Positions 1 to 8,418 of a stretch of DNA of 64,000 nucleotides are shown piece after piece. Source of the stretch: B69-G16 sp964501905. GTDB taxonomy: Archaea > Thermoproteota > Thermoprotei > Thermofilales > B69-G16. The DNA is taken from NCBI GenBank assembly GCA_964501905.1, contig CAZCTW010000004.1, positions 107,791 to 171,790 of the forward strand, read 5' to 3'. Both the position numbers and the translations under genes were made by a program. The notes below the pieces were generated by a model. The model made no database searches, was not told the DNA's origin, and saw only the letters and a list, made by a program, of their open reading frames with translations. The number at the start of each line of letters is the position of its first letter. Position 1 is the stretch's first letter.

Positions 1-620
1 CTATCCTAAGTGTCTTATTTGCCCTAATGGCCGCTTACAGCGGAGAGATGGGAGGGGAGAAAATGGATATAGTACTTGGCGTTACTTTCGGTTTTTCAGC
101 GGCTATAGCGGCTCTCATGCTGTCCCTAACTAGAGAATACACAGTCGTAGCGTATTCGTACCTGATAGGGGAAGTGCTAGGAGTGACGGACGACGAGCTC
201 CTCCTCTTAGGAGTTTTCGCTTTCTCCTCTCTAACACTGATACTCCTATTCTATAAAGAGTTTAAATTCGTAACTTTCGACAGAGAAGCGGCGGAAGCTA
301 TGGGAGTTAACACGAGGCTATTCCACTATTTAATGATCATGCTTATAGCCGTGACGACTGTTGTAGAGCTTAAAGTTGTGGGATCGATACTAGCCGTAGT
401 TTTCCTAGTAGCTCCAGCCGCAGCGGCTCTAGAGTTCTCCCACAGTTTAGAGAAGATGGTCATATTGTCTGTGGTTTTCGCGTTGACATCTTCTATTCTA
501 GGAGTTTTCATATCTATGCTCTACAACTTGCCGACAAGCCCCACGATAGGGGTTTTAGCTGCCGCTGTATACCTTATATCTCTAATATTATCGCCTAAGA
601 AAAAATGTTGTAGATTTTAG
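1..620 (+). CDS. Metal ABC transporter permease (ABC-3 family), 3' part
   Basis: C-terminal part of a polytopic inner-membrane permease of the ZnuB/MntB/TroC (ABC-3) type, which would pass Zn, Mn or Fe ions taken up by a binding protein. The frame is open to the window edge from base 3, so the N-terminus lies outside. About 205 residues are visible, with five or six hydrophobic helices. The stretch KVVGSILAVVFLVAPAAAAL followed by a short loop and another helix is the typical conserved C-terminal core of this family. The ATP-binding and substrate-binding subunits are presumably to the left. The 3' end overlaps the convergent V4R gene by 4 bases. The metal cannot be told from this part. Confidence 0.85.
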   Translation, partial: ILSVLFALMAAYSGEMGGEKMDIVLGVTFGFSAAIAALMLSLTREYTVVAYSYLIGEVLGVTDDELLLLGVFAFSSLTLILLFYKEFKFVTFDREAAEAMGVNTRLFHYLMIMLIAVTTVVELKVVGSILAVVFLVAPAAAALEFSHSLEKMVILSVVFALTSSILGVFISMLYNLPTSPTIGVLAAAVYLISLILSPKKKCCRF

Positions 621-1294
621 AGAATCTTCTTTCTAATTTCCAAAGAATACTCAGGCTCTATAACTTTAAAGAGCTCAGGATATTTCTCCTTAGCTTTCGC
701 GAACAACTTCATTAAAACTTCTTCTCTCTCACGCGGAAAATCCACAATCCAGAATTCGCAAGTATCATCTCCGGCGGCTCTACACTTAACCTCCCTAACT
801 ATAGCGAATCTCTCAGTATCTAATTTCTTAGCCGTGTAAAGTATTACCTGACTAGTCTGATAAGCTCCTTCATAAGCTCCCGCGGGGTAGGCGCAAATAG
901 TTTTTTTAACTGGCAGCCTAACCCCTTTACACCAGGGACATTCATCGTCCCAGAACCTAGCTATAAATACCCTATATCCATCCCAAACCTCCCACCTAGA
1001 ATCCGTACCCGTAGGGAAGCGGCCCGCGAACATATACCAAGCTATCTTAGCTATAATCTCCGTCTCTTCGAAAGGCTTTAACTTCTCAATATCTTTTACT
1101 AAAGTAAGCATATACTCATGACCCATCGAGAAACCCCATGCGAAGATTTTTTTAATCGCCATTTCAAAGCCGACGAGATCTATTAACTCGGTGAGGGACG
1201 ATAGGTAGAGACTCCTAACTGTGAACACGTTTACCGTCTCTGTGCCTATGTGCTTTCTAGCCCTAGCCAACATCTTAGCCAAGAACTCCTTCAT
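617..1294 (-). CDS. V4R-domain (4-vinyl reductase type) ligand-binding protein
   Basis: 225-residue soluble protein. The C-terminal third carries the V4R signature: a Cys-containing loop, the segment VKCRAAGDDTCEFWIVDF near residues 167-186, and a glycine-rich stretch (AYPAGAYEGAY) before it. V4R domains bind small hydrophobic or aromatic ligands, and several carry a Cys-bound metal; a CPWC pair near residue 120 could add to such a site here. It is the last gene of a three-gene operon, 6 bases after the GTPase stop. The Shine-Dalgarno-like GGGTAGATC overlaps that stop, pointing to translational coupling. The ligand is unknown. The upstream isoprenoid reductase makes a lipid or hydrocarbon ligand conceivable, but that is inference. 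Confidence 0.75.
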   Translation of the reverse strand: MKEFLAKMLARARKHIGTETVNVFTVRSLYLSSLTELIDLVGFEMAIKKIFAWGFSMGHEYMLTLVKDIEKLKPFEETEIIAKIAWYMFAGRFPTGTDSRWEVWDGYRVFIARFWDDECPWCKGVRLPVKKTICAYPAGAYEGAYQTSQVILYTAKKLDTERFAIVREVKCRAAGDDTCEFWIVDFPREREEVLMKLFAKAKEKYPELFKVIEPEYSLEIRKKIL

Positions 1295-1300
1295 AACGAT

Positions 1301-2059
1301 CTACCCTATTAATACCTGTAAATCCTTTATTTTACCCTTAGCGTGCAACCTCTTAAGGAAAATTAGCAATGAATGCGCGTCCAGATTCAAAATTTCGGCT
1401 ATCTCGCTTGCTTTTCTACTACCATCTACAAGCTCTAAAATTTTTATTTCAATATCTGATAGTCCATCCAAAGAGGGCTTAAAGTCGTGAGGTATAGGTA
1501 GATAGTCTTTGCGTATAACTCTAGGGGCCGGAGGCTGGGCTTTCTTCCCTACTTCCTTTCCCACAACCTTTCTCACAGCTTCTTTCTCGACCGGTATTGC
1601 TAATTCTCTAGCTAGCTCATCCACGCCCTTGCCGGTTTTCGCAGAGACTATAAAATACCTTGCTCCTATCCTCCTAGATATAGTGTCGACCTCCTCGTCG
1701 CTAATATTCCTCTCGGCTAAGTCGGCTTTGTTGCCGACTAGGACAGTTTTTACTCCTGTAGGTATTAGGGAGTGCCACCTGCCCAAGTTGAAAACGCTAC
1801 TCCTGTTCGAAAGATCGAAAACCAAAAGCGCTGTCCGAATCCTCCACGCCTTCACGCTGTGCGTCAAAACCTCTATTACGCTGGGATCCCCCCTAACTTC
1901 TCTAGCGTAGACGCCTCCCCCCACTTCATAATCTCTAAAAAAAGACGGCTCGCTGTAATCCACCTCCACTTTGGGGAAGAGGGCTTTAATAAGCGTAGTC
2001 TTTCCCACCCCTTTATCCCCAGCGAAGACAATTAACTCTCTTCGAGGAATTACGCTCAA
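1301..2059 (-). CDS. Ras/Rab-like small GTPase with C-terminal winged-helix-like tail
   Basis: 252-residue cytoplasmic GTP-binding protein. The P-loop GDKGVGKT is at residues 14-21, G4 NKAD at 110-113 and G5 SAKTGKG at 139-145, so guanine specificity is clear. The G3 (DxxG) region is abnormal: where WDTAGQ is expected the protein reads VRGDPSV, so hydrolysis or switch behaviour may differ from Ras. Residues about 165-252 lie outside the G domain; the last 55 (LSDIEIKILELVDGSRKASE onward) look like a winged helix or small helical domain. The start is TTG, 6-7 bases after a GAGGTG site inside the end of the geranylgeranyl reductase gene. It lies between that gene and the V4R gene in one operon. 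A regulatory role is likely, the partner unknown. Confidence 0.8.
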   Translation of the reverse strand: MSVIPRRELIVFAGDKGVGKTTLIKALFPKVEVDYSEPSFFRDYEVGGGVYAREVRGDPSVIEVLTHSVKAWRIRTALLVFDLSNRSSVFNLGRWHSLIPTGVKTVLVGNKADLAERNISDEEVDTISRRIGARYFIVSAKTGKGVDELARELAIPVEKEAVRKVVGKEVGKKAQPPAPRVIRKDYLPIPHDFKPSLDGLSDIEIKILELVDGSRKASEIAEILNLDAHSLLIFLKRLHAKGKIKDLQVLIG

Positions 2060-2062
2060 AAT

Positions 2063-3322
2063 CTACACCTCATATTCTATCTCCATGGGTGCTCTTATAG
2101 ACTTTAAGGCTAGCGGCAGCAAGTTAAGCCCGCTTATACGCTCGTATATTCTCTTAGCCACAGTATTATCATAGTGAGCAATTAAGTACCCGAGCCTCTT
2201 AGCCCCCTCCTCGTCCGTCATTAAAACTTTAATTCCCATTTCCATCATAAACTCAGACTTATAGAGCGTACCAGCTATCTTCTTGCCGTAATAAAACATA
2301 TCCTCGCCGAATTCCTTCCACCATCTTTTCTCGTACTCTTCTAACACCCTGGGATTATCCTCGTCTAACGCCTTCTTAATCGTCTCCGCGGCTATAACCG
2401 CCCCGTAGACAGCACCATACAATCCTTCTCCGGTAACCGGGTGGACAAAGCCCGCCGCGTCCCCAACAGCTAGCAGCCTATACTCTACTGAGTATGTTTT
2501 CTTTCTCGGTACATCCCCGAAGGGTATTAGCCACGCCCTATCGTGTTCTACTTTTAAATCCTCAGGCAGAACTCCGGCTTTCTTAGCTTTCTCTATAAAT
2601 TCTTGAAAAGTTTCCCTATGATTTTTTGAATATTTCAAGTTAGTACCTATGCCGATGTTTAAGTGGTTCTTTTTAGGAAAGACCCAACCATAGCCCGTTG
2701 GAGCTACCCCGAAAAACAGGAATATAGGCGTAAACCCCCTATTACCCAAAAGCTTAAAGACTTTCTCCATATCATAAGGATACTCGGTGCCCCAGCAAGC
2801 TCCTAATTGCTCGACTTTAAGAGGAGGTAAGCCGACTTTTTCCCCCAGCCTATCCTGGACTCCATTCGCGAGTATAACGTAGCTAGACTCGTACTTATCC
2901 CCGTCAAGAGTCTCGACGACGATTTTATCGTCCTCCCTACGTATGCTAAACACGTTTTTCCTCTCTTTTAACTCGGCCCCCTCAGACTCGGCTATCTCCA
3001 TTAATTTACCGTCAAAAACCGAGCGCCTAACCAAGCCTCCATATTCCTTTAACTTCCCACTGTACCTTATGACTAACTTTCTACCCTTAGGCGAGAATAC
3101 GACAAAACCATCTATCCTAAGCTCTATAGTCTCGCTAATTTCCTTAGAAACCCGCTCTACCAAGAATTTCTCTACTCCATAAGTAATGCCGCCGCCACAG
3201 AACTTATCTCTACCCTTCCTACTTTTCTCCAAAATTAAAGTCTTAAGACCGAGACGAGAAGCTATAGTAGCCGCCGTCGAACCCGAAGGGCCGGCTCCTA
3301 TAACTATCAAGTCATAAGCCAT
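2063..3322 (-). CDS. Geranylgeranyl reductase family FAD-dependent oxidoreductase
   Basis: 419-residue flavoprotein of the FixC/geranylgeranyl reductase family, which in archaea saturates the isoprenoid chains of membrane lipids or quinones. The FAD-binding GAGPSG is at residues 9-14, a CGGG stretch at 42-45 (the catalytic-cysteine region of archaeal reductases), the YGWVFPK motif at 211-217, and GDAAGFVHPVTGEGL at 287-301 as the second FAD motif. Length and motif order are normal for the family. It is the first gene of an operon with the GTPase (3-base gap) and the V4R gene. Substrate assignment (archaeol precursor, menaquinone or free geranylgeranyl diphosphate) cannot be made from sequence alone. 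Confidence 0.88.
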   Translation of the reverse strand: MAYDLIVIGAGPSGSTAATIASRLGLKTLILEKSRKGRDKFCGGGITYGVEKFLVERVSKEISETIELRIDGFVVFSPKGRKLVIRYSGKLKEYGGLVRRSVFDGKLMEIAESEGAELKERKNVFSIRREDDKIVVETLDGDKYESSYVILANGVQDRLGEKVGLPPLKVEQLGACWGTEYPYDMEKVFKLLGNRGFTPIFLFFGVAPTGYGWVFPKKNHLNIGIGTNLKYSKNHRETFQEFIEKAKKAGVLPEDLKVEHDRAWLIPFGDVPRKKTYSVEYRLLAVGDAAGFVHPVTGEGLYGAVYGAVIAAETIKKALDEDNPRVLEEYEKRWWKEFGEDMFYYGKKIAGTLYKSEFMMEMGIKVLMTDEEGAKRLGYLIAHYDNTVAKRIYERISGLNLLPLALKSIRAPMEIEYEV

Positions 3323-3387
3323 TCCATCACCTAAATCAATACTTTAACAATTTTATTGCATCATATTTTAATTATTTTTTATCCTTT

Positions 3388-3413
3388 TTATATGTTAGAA
3401 ATAGCTTTTAAAC
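3388..3413 (-). promoter_or_regulatory. Candidate promoter of the reductase-GTPase-V4R operon
   Basis: On the minus strand the 118-base gap before the reductase holds A/T-rich candidates for a TATA box, ACATATAAAAAGG being the most box-like, roughly 70 bases upstream of the start. A second possible box (TTTAAAAG) lies at 3406-3413. No clear BRE was distinguished. The same gap ends at the stop of the radical SAM gene, so the operon needs its own promoter here. Confidence 0.35.
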
Positions 3414-3440
3414 CTAAGCTCGACGGTGGTTAAATCAATA

Positions 3441-4502
3441 TTAAAAAATAGCGTACCTAGCTATTTCCCTAAAACGTTTTAAACCGACGATTTTCACCAA
3501 AGTTTCCTGATTAAGCCTCTTTTGCTCTCTTAAAGAAAGAATTGTTCTAGCAGTTTTAGGTCCTACTCCGGGGATTTTCAATAACTCCCTGTAAGAGGCG
3601 CTATTCAAATCTATGGGATAGGCTTCCCTATTTTCTCTAGCATAGGCTTCTTTTAAGTTTTTAAAATCGCGCAGCATACCCCTATCGTCTAATAGCATCT
3701 CCAAATCTTTTAAAGTAAAACCGTAATCTCTCAAAAGGTAAAAAGCCTGGTTGAGCCTCTTAGCCCGCTCGAGAGGACAGGGGTTGAGCGTCTCGAGAGG
3801 AGTATCGGGTATAGGCTCGAAGGGGCTATAGAAAACTCTAGCGAGCCCATACTTTCTAACTAGAAACTCGGTTAGTTTTAATATTTCAAAATCCGTGTTC
3901 CCCACGCCTACGATTAGTTGCGTTGCAACTCCCGCCCTTAGAAATCCCTTTTCTCTACATATCTTAGACGCTATATTCAAAACTCTAAGTATGTCGTTTC
4001 TATAGCTACCCTTATCTGGGGCTATCTCGTAGAATACATCGGGTGTTGCAGCCTCCACGTTAACGCCCACTCTATCAGCAACTCTACAGGCCTCTTCGAC
4101 CAGATACCGAGGAGTTCCCGGCATAAGCCTCAGGTTTATATAGCCGCTGAAACCCCTAACGCGTAGCATTTTGGCAATCTCAATTTGTTTTTTGACAACA
4201 TTTTCCGGATCTTTAAAAACGCTAGATGATAGGAAAAAGCCGGAGATTCTACCTCTCCTCCACAACTCCAACACTCTGCCAACGAGCTTCTCTATCCTCC
4301 AAAAGGATCTAGGTACTCTCCTTCCATGCCTAAAGGCACAATACTTACACTCATTTACACAATACGAAGCGAGGAGAGTTTTAAAGAGGGGTACACGCCG
4401 CCCCTTATACCACGACAAGTATATGGAATCGTCCCAGTCCCATCTGGACATTGCTGTTAAAGTTTCCTCCCTGCCTAGCCACTTGCACAGCGTTACCTTC
4501 AT
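3441..4502 (-). CDS. Radical SAM protein with C-terminal helix-hairpin-helix
   Basis: 353-residue radical SAM enzyme. The iron-sulfur cysteines C48, C52 and C55 form CVNECKYC, the canonical CxxxCxxC. The barrel follows to about residue 290, then a helix-hairpin-helix around 298-328 (DLNSASYRELLKIPGVGPKT) suggests nucleic-acid binding. This architecture matches the family annotated as putative DNA modification/repair radical SAM proteins, in bacteria often linked to a uracil-DNA-glycosylase-like protein. No glycosylase gene lies next to it here. ATG start; no strong Shine-Dalgarno seen. The biochemical reaction of the family is not established, so only a role on DNA is suggested. Confidence 0.82.
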   Translation of the reverse strand: MKVTLCKWLGREETLTAMSRWDWDDSIYLSWYKGRRVPLFKTLLASYCVNECKYCAFRHGRRVPRSFWRIEKLVGRVLELWRRGRISGFFLSSSVFKDPENVVKKQIEIAKMLRVRGFSGYINLRLMPGTPRYLVEEACRVADRVGVNVEAATPDVFYEIAPDKGSYRNDILRVLNIASKICREKGFLRAGVATQLIVGVGNTDFEILKLTEFLVRKYGLARVFYSPFEPIPDTPLETLNPCPLERAKRLNQAFYLLRDYGFTLKDLEMLLDDRGMLRDFKNLKEAYARENREAYPIDLNSASYRELLKIPGVGPKTARTILSLREQKRLNQETLVKIVGLKRFREIARYAIF

Positions 4503-4562
4503 CGAGAAAATAGGCTATCCTATTTTTAAAAATAGAAGCTTAACAGTGTAAAGTGAAAGTAT

Positions 4563-6608
4563 TCAACGCTTTTTCCTGACGAAGCGTTTCATTTTTAAAA
4601 GAACGCCCGCTACCACTGCTATAGCCGCCGCCACCGCGGCTACAACATAGAATGTGTAATCCGCTTCCCTCTTTTTCTCTACTTCCTCCTCTTTTTCCAG
4701 AGTAATAGTATAGCTTTTTTCTCCTTCAGCTTCTACTTCGATCGTGCGGCTCCTATATCCCTCAGCCTTCACGCGTATCGTGTATTTTCCCGGAGGTAGC
4801 TCAACGCTTTCAGTCTCGTTCATGAGGGGGGAGTATACCGTTACAAGATAGCCTTTCTCGTCCAAGAAGTAGGCAGTATAATTCTCTATCTTAAAACCGG
4901 TGTCGTCCGTGGCTACGAGGGTGAGTCTAGCCTTTTTTACGGCTTCAAAGGGCAACACCACCGTGACGCTAGTATCTCCTCTAACCTCAACGGTTTCCCT
5001 AGCAATAGTATCCTCCTTGAGAACTAGAATTTCATAACTTCCCTCTTTTACTTCAAATGAACATTCACCCTCGACGTTAGTCTTATTTTTAGATAGTAGC
5101 TCGCCTCCAGATCTATATAGAACAACGCTTGCGTTGACTACTTCGGCTCCGGATAGATCCTTTACCTCTATTTTTAGCTTGAAAATTCTAGGCTTCAACT
5201 TCACTTGGAGGATGGTATCGGCAGTTAAATTAACTACTTTTATAGCGTCTATGAAGTCTTCTTTTGAAACTAGAATCGTATAGACGCCTTCTGGTACTAG
5301 CTGGCTCCATGTTCCATTGCTTAGGATGACGCTGAGCCCTAGCTCTTTAATGGTTAAGTTAACGTTGTCTAAGGTGTTGTTAAAATTATCTAAAATAACT
5401 ACATTTAACTGATAGTACTTCTCTTTCTCTTCTGGCATTTCCACTTTCTTCTTCATGTACTGATAGACAAGTATGGATTTACTAGAATAGATTATTATCC
5501 TATCTGCATCATCTGAAAAAACCATCTTCCCGTAGTCGCTCCTAACGATTATTTCATGCCTCCTTCCTTCTTGCCTAAAGACAATAACCTTAGCGAGAGA
5601 TTCTCCACCCCTATAATAATAGAGTAGAACTGTAAAGTTGTTAGCTAAGAAAGCCTCGCGTCTATCGTTTGAATACTTAGTGAGCTTTACCTTCTTAACG
5701 TAGATAATTCCCCGCTCCGGATTCACTACGCTGATAACCGTCTGTTTATTATCTTGCTGCTCATAATATAGATATCTGCCGTCGGGCGATAAGCCTCGGT
5801 AAACGCCTAGCCCCTCTATAGATATTTCCTTTACATTCTCAAGTATACGTTTGGTAAAGTCTACTCTATACTTCACAATTTTGTCGACGTACACTATGCC
5901 TAACTCTCCGAGCTTGCTAGTTGGGAATATATCTTCAACGTGCCTCCTTTCTGTTTTGAGCAGAACCTTGCCATTTAAATTAAAGTATTTAACATGTTTT
6001 TCCTTTGCTAATAGACAAGCATAACAGAATGTTTCGCTGGTCAGCGAGATTAACTTCCCATCTTCTGTGAAGAATAGTTTGTGAACATCCTTGACTACCC
6101 TATGTTTCCATAGGATTTCACAGCTCTCTAAATCCATGAAGTAAATGAAATTCTCGGGGCTTTTCGTATTATCCCTTACTCCGCCTAAGGCTATATACTT
6201 CTCGTCGTGGGAGAAAGCGACGACGCGGATTTTGCTTTTAATTTCAAATTCTCTTACTTCCCCTGTTTCCAAAAAAACTAGATAGAATCTGCGCGGGGCT
6301 TCCTGCTCAAAATAGAGTATTCTGCCGGAGGGCGAGAACCCCGCGGCTCCTATCTCTCCGAAGACATTAAACCTACCGATAGGCGTCTCGTTCCTGAAGA
6401 CTATAAGGCTATTGTTATTCAGAAAAACCGCCATTAAAGTTCCATTACTCGATAGAGCCAAGTACTTTATATTATAGTTGAACGTGAAATTGTAGGCTAG
6501 GAAGTAATCCCAGTAGTATGCGCTGTTTTTCTCAGCGGACAAGACGGGAGACCACAAGCTGAAAATGGACAGCGTCAATACCAGAGTTAGTAAAATAGCC
6601 CCCCTCAT
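4563..6608 (-). CDS. Secreted membrane-anchored beta-propeller protein with carboxypeptidase-regulatory-like repeats
   Basis: About 681 residues. An N-terminal hydrophobic signal (MRGAILLTLVLTLSIFSLW) leads into a WD40/TolB-like propeller (repeats such as LALSSNGTLMAVF, AFSHDEKYIALGG, GLSPDGRYLYYE) to about residue 410. Three beta-sandwich domains of the CarboxypepD_reg/PEGA kind follow (each ending in a GxYxIxV turn), then a single membrane helix and a basic tail. The open frame allows an ATG 27 bases further upstream, but I choose 6608: it follows GGAGAG at good spacing, and the TATA-like TTTATATTT near 6645 would place the transcript start between the two ATGs. It is downstream of an HtrA-like protease. 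Function is unknown; a cell-surface binding or sensing role is likely. Confidence 0.72.
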   Translation of the reverse strand: MRGAILLTLVLTLSIFSLWSPVLSAEKNSAYYWDYFLAYNFTFNYNIKYLALSSNGTLMAVFLNNNSLIVFRNETPIGRFNVFGEIGAAGFSPSGRILYFEQEAPRRFYLVFLETGEVREFEIKSKIRVVAFSHDEKYIALGGVRDNTKSPENFIYFMDLESCEILWKHRVVKDVHKLFFTEDGKLISLTSETFCYACLLAKEKHVKYFNLNGKVLLKTERRHVEDIFPTSKLGELGIVYVDKIVKYRVDFTKRILENVKEISIEGLGVYRGLSPDGRYLYYEQQDNKQTVISVVNPERGIIYVKKVKLTKYSNDRREAFLANNFTVLLYYYRGGESLAKVIVFRQEGRRHEIIVRSDYGKMVFSDDADRIIIYSSKSILVYQYMKKKVEMPEEKEKYYQLNVVILDNFNNTLDNVNLTIKELGLSVILSNGTWSQLVPEGVYTILVSKEDFIDAIKVVNLTADTILQVKLKPRIFKLKIEVKDLSGAEVVNASVVLYRSGGELLSKNKTNVEGECSFEVKEGSYEILVLKEDTIARETVEVRGDTSVTVVLPFEAVKKARLTLVATDDTGFKIENYTAYFLDEKGYLVTVYSPLMNETESVELPPGKYTIRVKAEGYRSRTIEVEAEGEKSYTITLEKEEEVEKKREADYTFYVVAAVAAAIAVVAGVLLKMKRFVRKKR

Positions 6609-6653
6609 AGTCTCTACTCTCCAATTGAAATGCAAAATATAAAATTTCTCTGC

Positions 6654-7577
6654 TCATTCTAACCTAGGGTAAACGACGACCTGTCTCCTATTCCTAGCTA
6701 GCCCTATCCTCACAACATCTCCTATCTCCTTTCCGGCTATGAGTTTTTGAAGGTCCCGAACGTTGAAAACGGGCTCTCCGTCAATAGATAGTATTATGTC
6801 GCCCGCTCTTATACCGCTTCGGTCAGCCGGGCTACCGGGTTGGACGTAGACCACTAAAGCTCCTCTCTCAACCGGTAGGCCGTGAGACCTAGCCAGGTTG
6901 GGTGTAACGTCGACACAGTTAACGCCTAAAAAGGCTCTCCTTATCCTCCCATACTGGAGTAGCTGGCTCAGCGAATCCTTGATGCTGTTTATCGGTATGG
7001 CAAAGCCAATACCCTGAGCAAAGGGTATGATAGCCGTGCTTATGCCCACAACTTCTCCCTTTAAATTCACGAGGGGGCCTCCACTGTTGCCGGGGTTTAT
7101 AGCAGCGTCCGTCTGTATCACGTTTTCTAAGACGACCGTTGGGGATTTAATCGTCCTATTCAACGCGCTTATAACACCCATAGTGACTGTTGGAGGACCT
7201 TTAAGACCTAGAGGGTTGCCTATAGCCAGAACTATCTGACCAACTTTAAGCTTATCTGAGTCGCCCAGTTTTAGAGGCTTTAATCCTACGTCTTTAACTA
7301 ATTTTAAAAGCGCGAAATCGCGTCGGGGATCGCGTCCGATTATCCGAGCGTCTACGAGACTGCCGTCTCTCAAAACTACCTTGACTCTATCCACATTAGC
7401 TACCACGTGGTTCGAAGTGGCTATATAGCCTCCCTCGTGCACAACAAAGCCCGATCCAACCCCCTTAAGCGGCAGGGGGATTAAAAAGAGGTCTAGAATT
7501 TTCACAGTGGTTATGCCTACGACGCTAGGGCTAACTTTTTCGACGACCTTGGTTATAGCCTCTTCCAGTTCAAACAT
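6654..7577 (-). CDS. HtrA/DegP-type serine protease (S1C) with one PDZ domain
   Basis: 307 residues. The trypsin-like domain has the full catalytic triad: H57 in SNHV, D87 in RRDFALL and S165 in NPGNSGGPL. One PDZ domain spans about residues 212-300 (GVNCVDVTPNLA to the C-terminus), with the usual PGSPADRSGIRAGDIILSID core. There is no signal peptide or membrane helix, unlike bacterial DegP, so the protein should be cytoplasmic; other archaeal homologues of this short form are also soluble. A quality-control protease role is expected. It lies 45 bases upstream of the beta-propeller gene on the same strand, and that gap contains a TATA-like element, so the propeller gene may also have its own promoter. 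Confidence 0.9.
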   Translation of the reverse strand: MFELEEAITKVVEKVSPSVVGITTVKILDLFLIPLPLKGVGSGFVVHEGGYIATSNHVVANVDRVKVVLRDGSLVDARIIGRDPRRDFALLKLVKDVGLKPLKLGDSDKLKVGQIVLAIGNPLGLKGPPTVTMGVISALNRTIKSPTVVLENVIQTDAAINPGNSGGPLVNLKGEVVGISTAIIPFAQGIGFAIPINSIKDSLSQLLQYGRIRRAFLGVNCVDVTPNLARSHGLPVERGALVVYVQPGSPADRSGIRAGDIILSIDGEPVFNVRDLQKLIAGKEIGDVVRIGLARNRRQVVVYPRLE

Positions 7578-7609
7578 TAAAGCACCGATTTTATAGTAAC
7601 GGCCTGCTA

Positions 7610-8341
7610 TTAATCGATAACCTTATACCTAACTCTTACGATGCCCTTTCCTTTAGCCTCCCTCTTCAGGAGTTTAACGCCTTTAACTTCGCCCGTACTC
7701 TTAACGTGTGTCCCGCCGCAGGGAATGGCGTATAGCCCCTCTATCTCGACTATTCTAAAAAGCTCTATACCCTCGTGAAGCTCTGTTAGCTTCTCGTGAA
7801 ACCTGGCTATGTACTTCTCTGCATCCTTTCTAGGCAACCAGAATATCTTAACCGGGATATCCTTCTCCACTATAGAGTTGATCTGCTCCTCCAATATCGG
7901 CAGGTCTTTAGCCAGTATTCTAGCCGTAAAGTCGTCGTAGCTCTGCTCTACCCCAAGCGCCCCTCCCGCAAACCGTACATCCCAGCCAAAGTTCTTTTTT
8001 ATAACGTAGCCGAGGATATGCGCTGCAGTATGCATCCTCATCAATCTATAACGCCTACTCCAATTTATAGAGCCGTCTACAGAATTCCCAACTTTCGGTC
8101 TCCCGCCCTCAACCCTACCGGAGTGAAATATAAGCCCCCTATCCTCGTAGACTTCCTCAACGTTCATCTTCCACCCAGGCCCGCTAAGCAAACCGATATC
8201 GCAGGGCTGACCACCGCCCCCGGGGTAAAAAGCGGTCTGGCTTAAAGCTACAGCGGTCAACTCTCCCTCTGCCACTTCGACGACTTCAGCTTCAAACTCC
8301 CTTAGGTAGGCATCTTCATAGTATAGCTTTCGAGTTTTCAA
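7610..8341 (-). CDS. alaX: Alanyl-tRNA editing protein AlaX
   Basis: 243-residue free-standing editing protein that hydrolyses mischarged Ser- or Gly-tRNA(Ala). The GGGGQP motif precedes the zinc ligands HTAAH (H104, H108) and CGGTH (C208, H212), counted from the chosen start. Length fits the medium AlaX form. The open frame extends 22 codons further, but I choose the TTG at 8341: it sits 4 bases after GAGGGGGC, the protein then begins like its family (KTRKLYYEDAYLREF), and the A/T-rich block just upstream (AAATAAATATTTT) looks like a promoter rather than coding sequence. Cytosolic, acting in translation fidelity. Confidence 0.9.
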   Translation of the reverse strand: MKTRKLYYEDAYLREFEAEVVEVAEGELTAVALSQTAFYPGGGGQPCDIGLLSGPGWKMNVEEVYEDRGLIFHSGRVEGGRPKVGNSVDGSINWSRRYRLMRMHTAAHILGYVIKKNFGWDVRFAGGALGVEQSYDDFTARILAKDLPILEEQINSIVEKDIPVKIFWLPRKDAEKYIARFHEKLTELHEGIELFRIVEIEGLYAIPCGGTHVKSTGEVKGVKLLKREAKGKGIVRVRYKVID

Positions 8342-8418
8342 GTTAGCCCCCTCAAATATCACGATGACAAAATATTTATTTTCAATTCCTAAAGAGCTTA
8401 AGTACATTAATACCTCTC

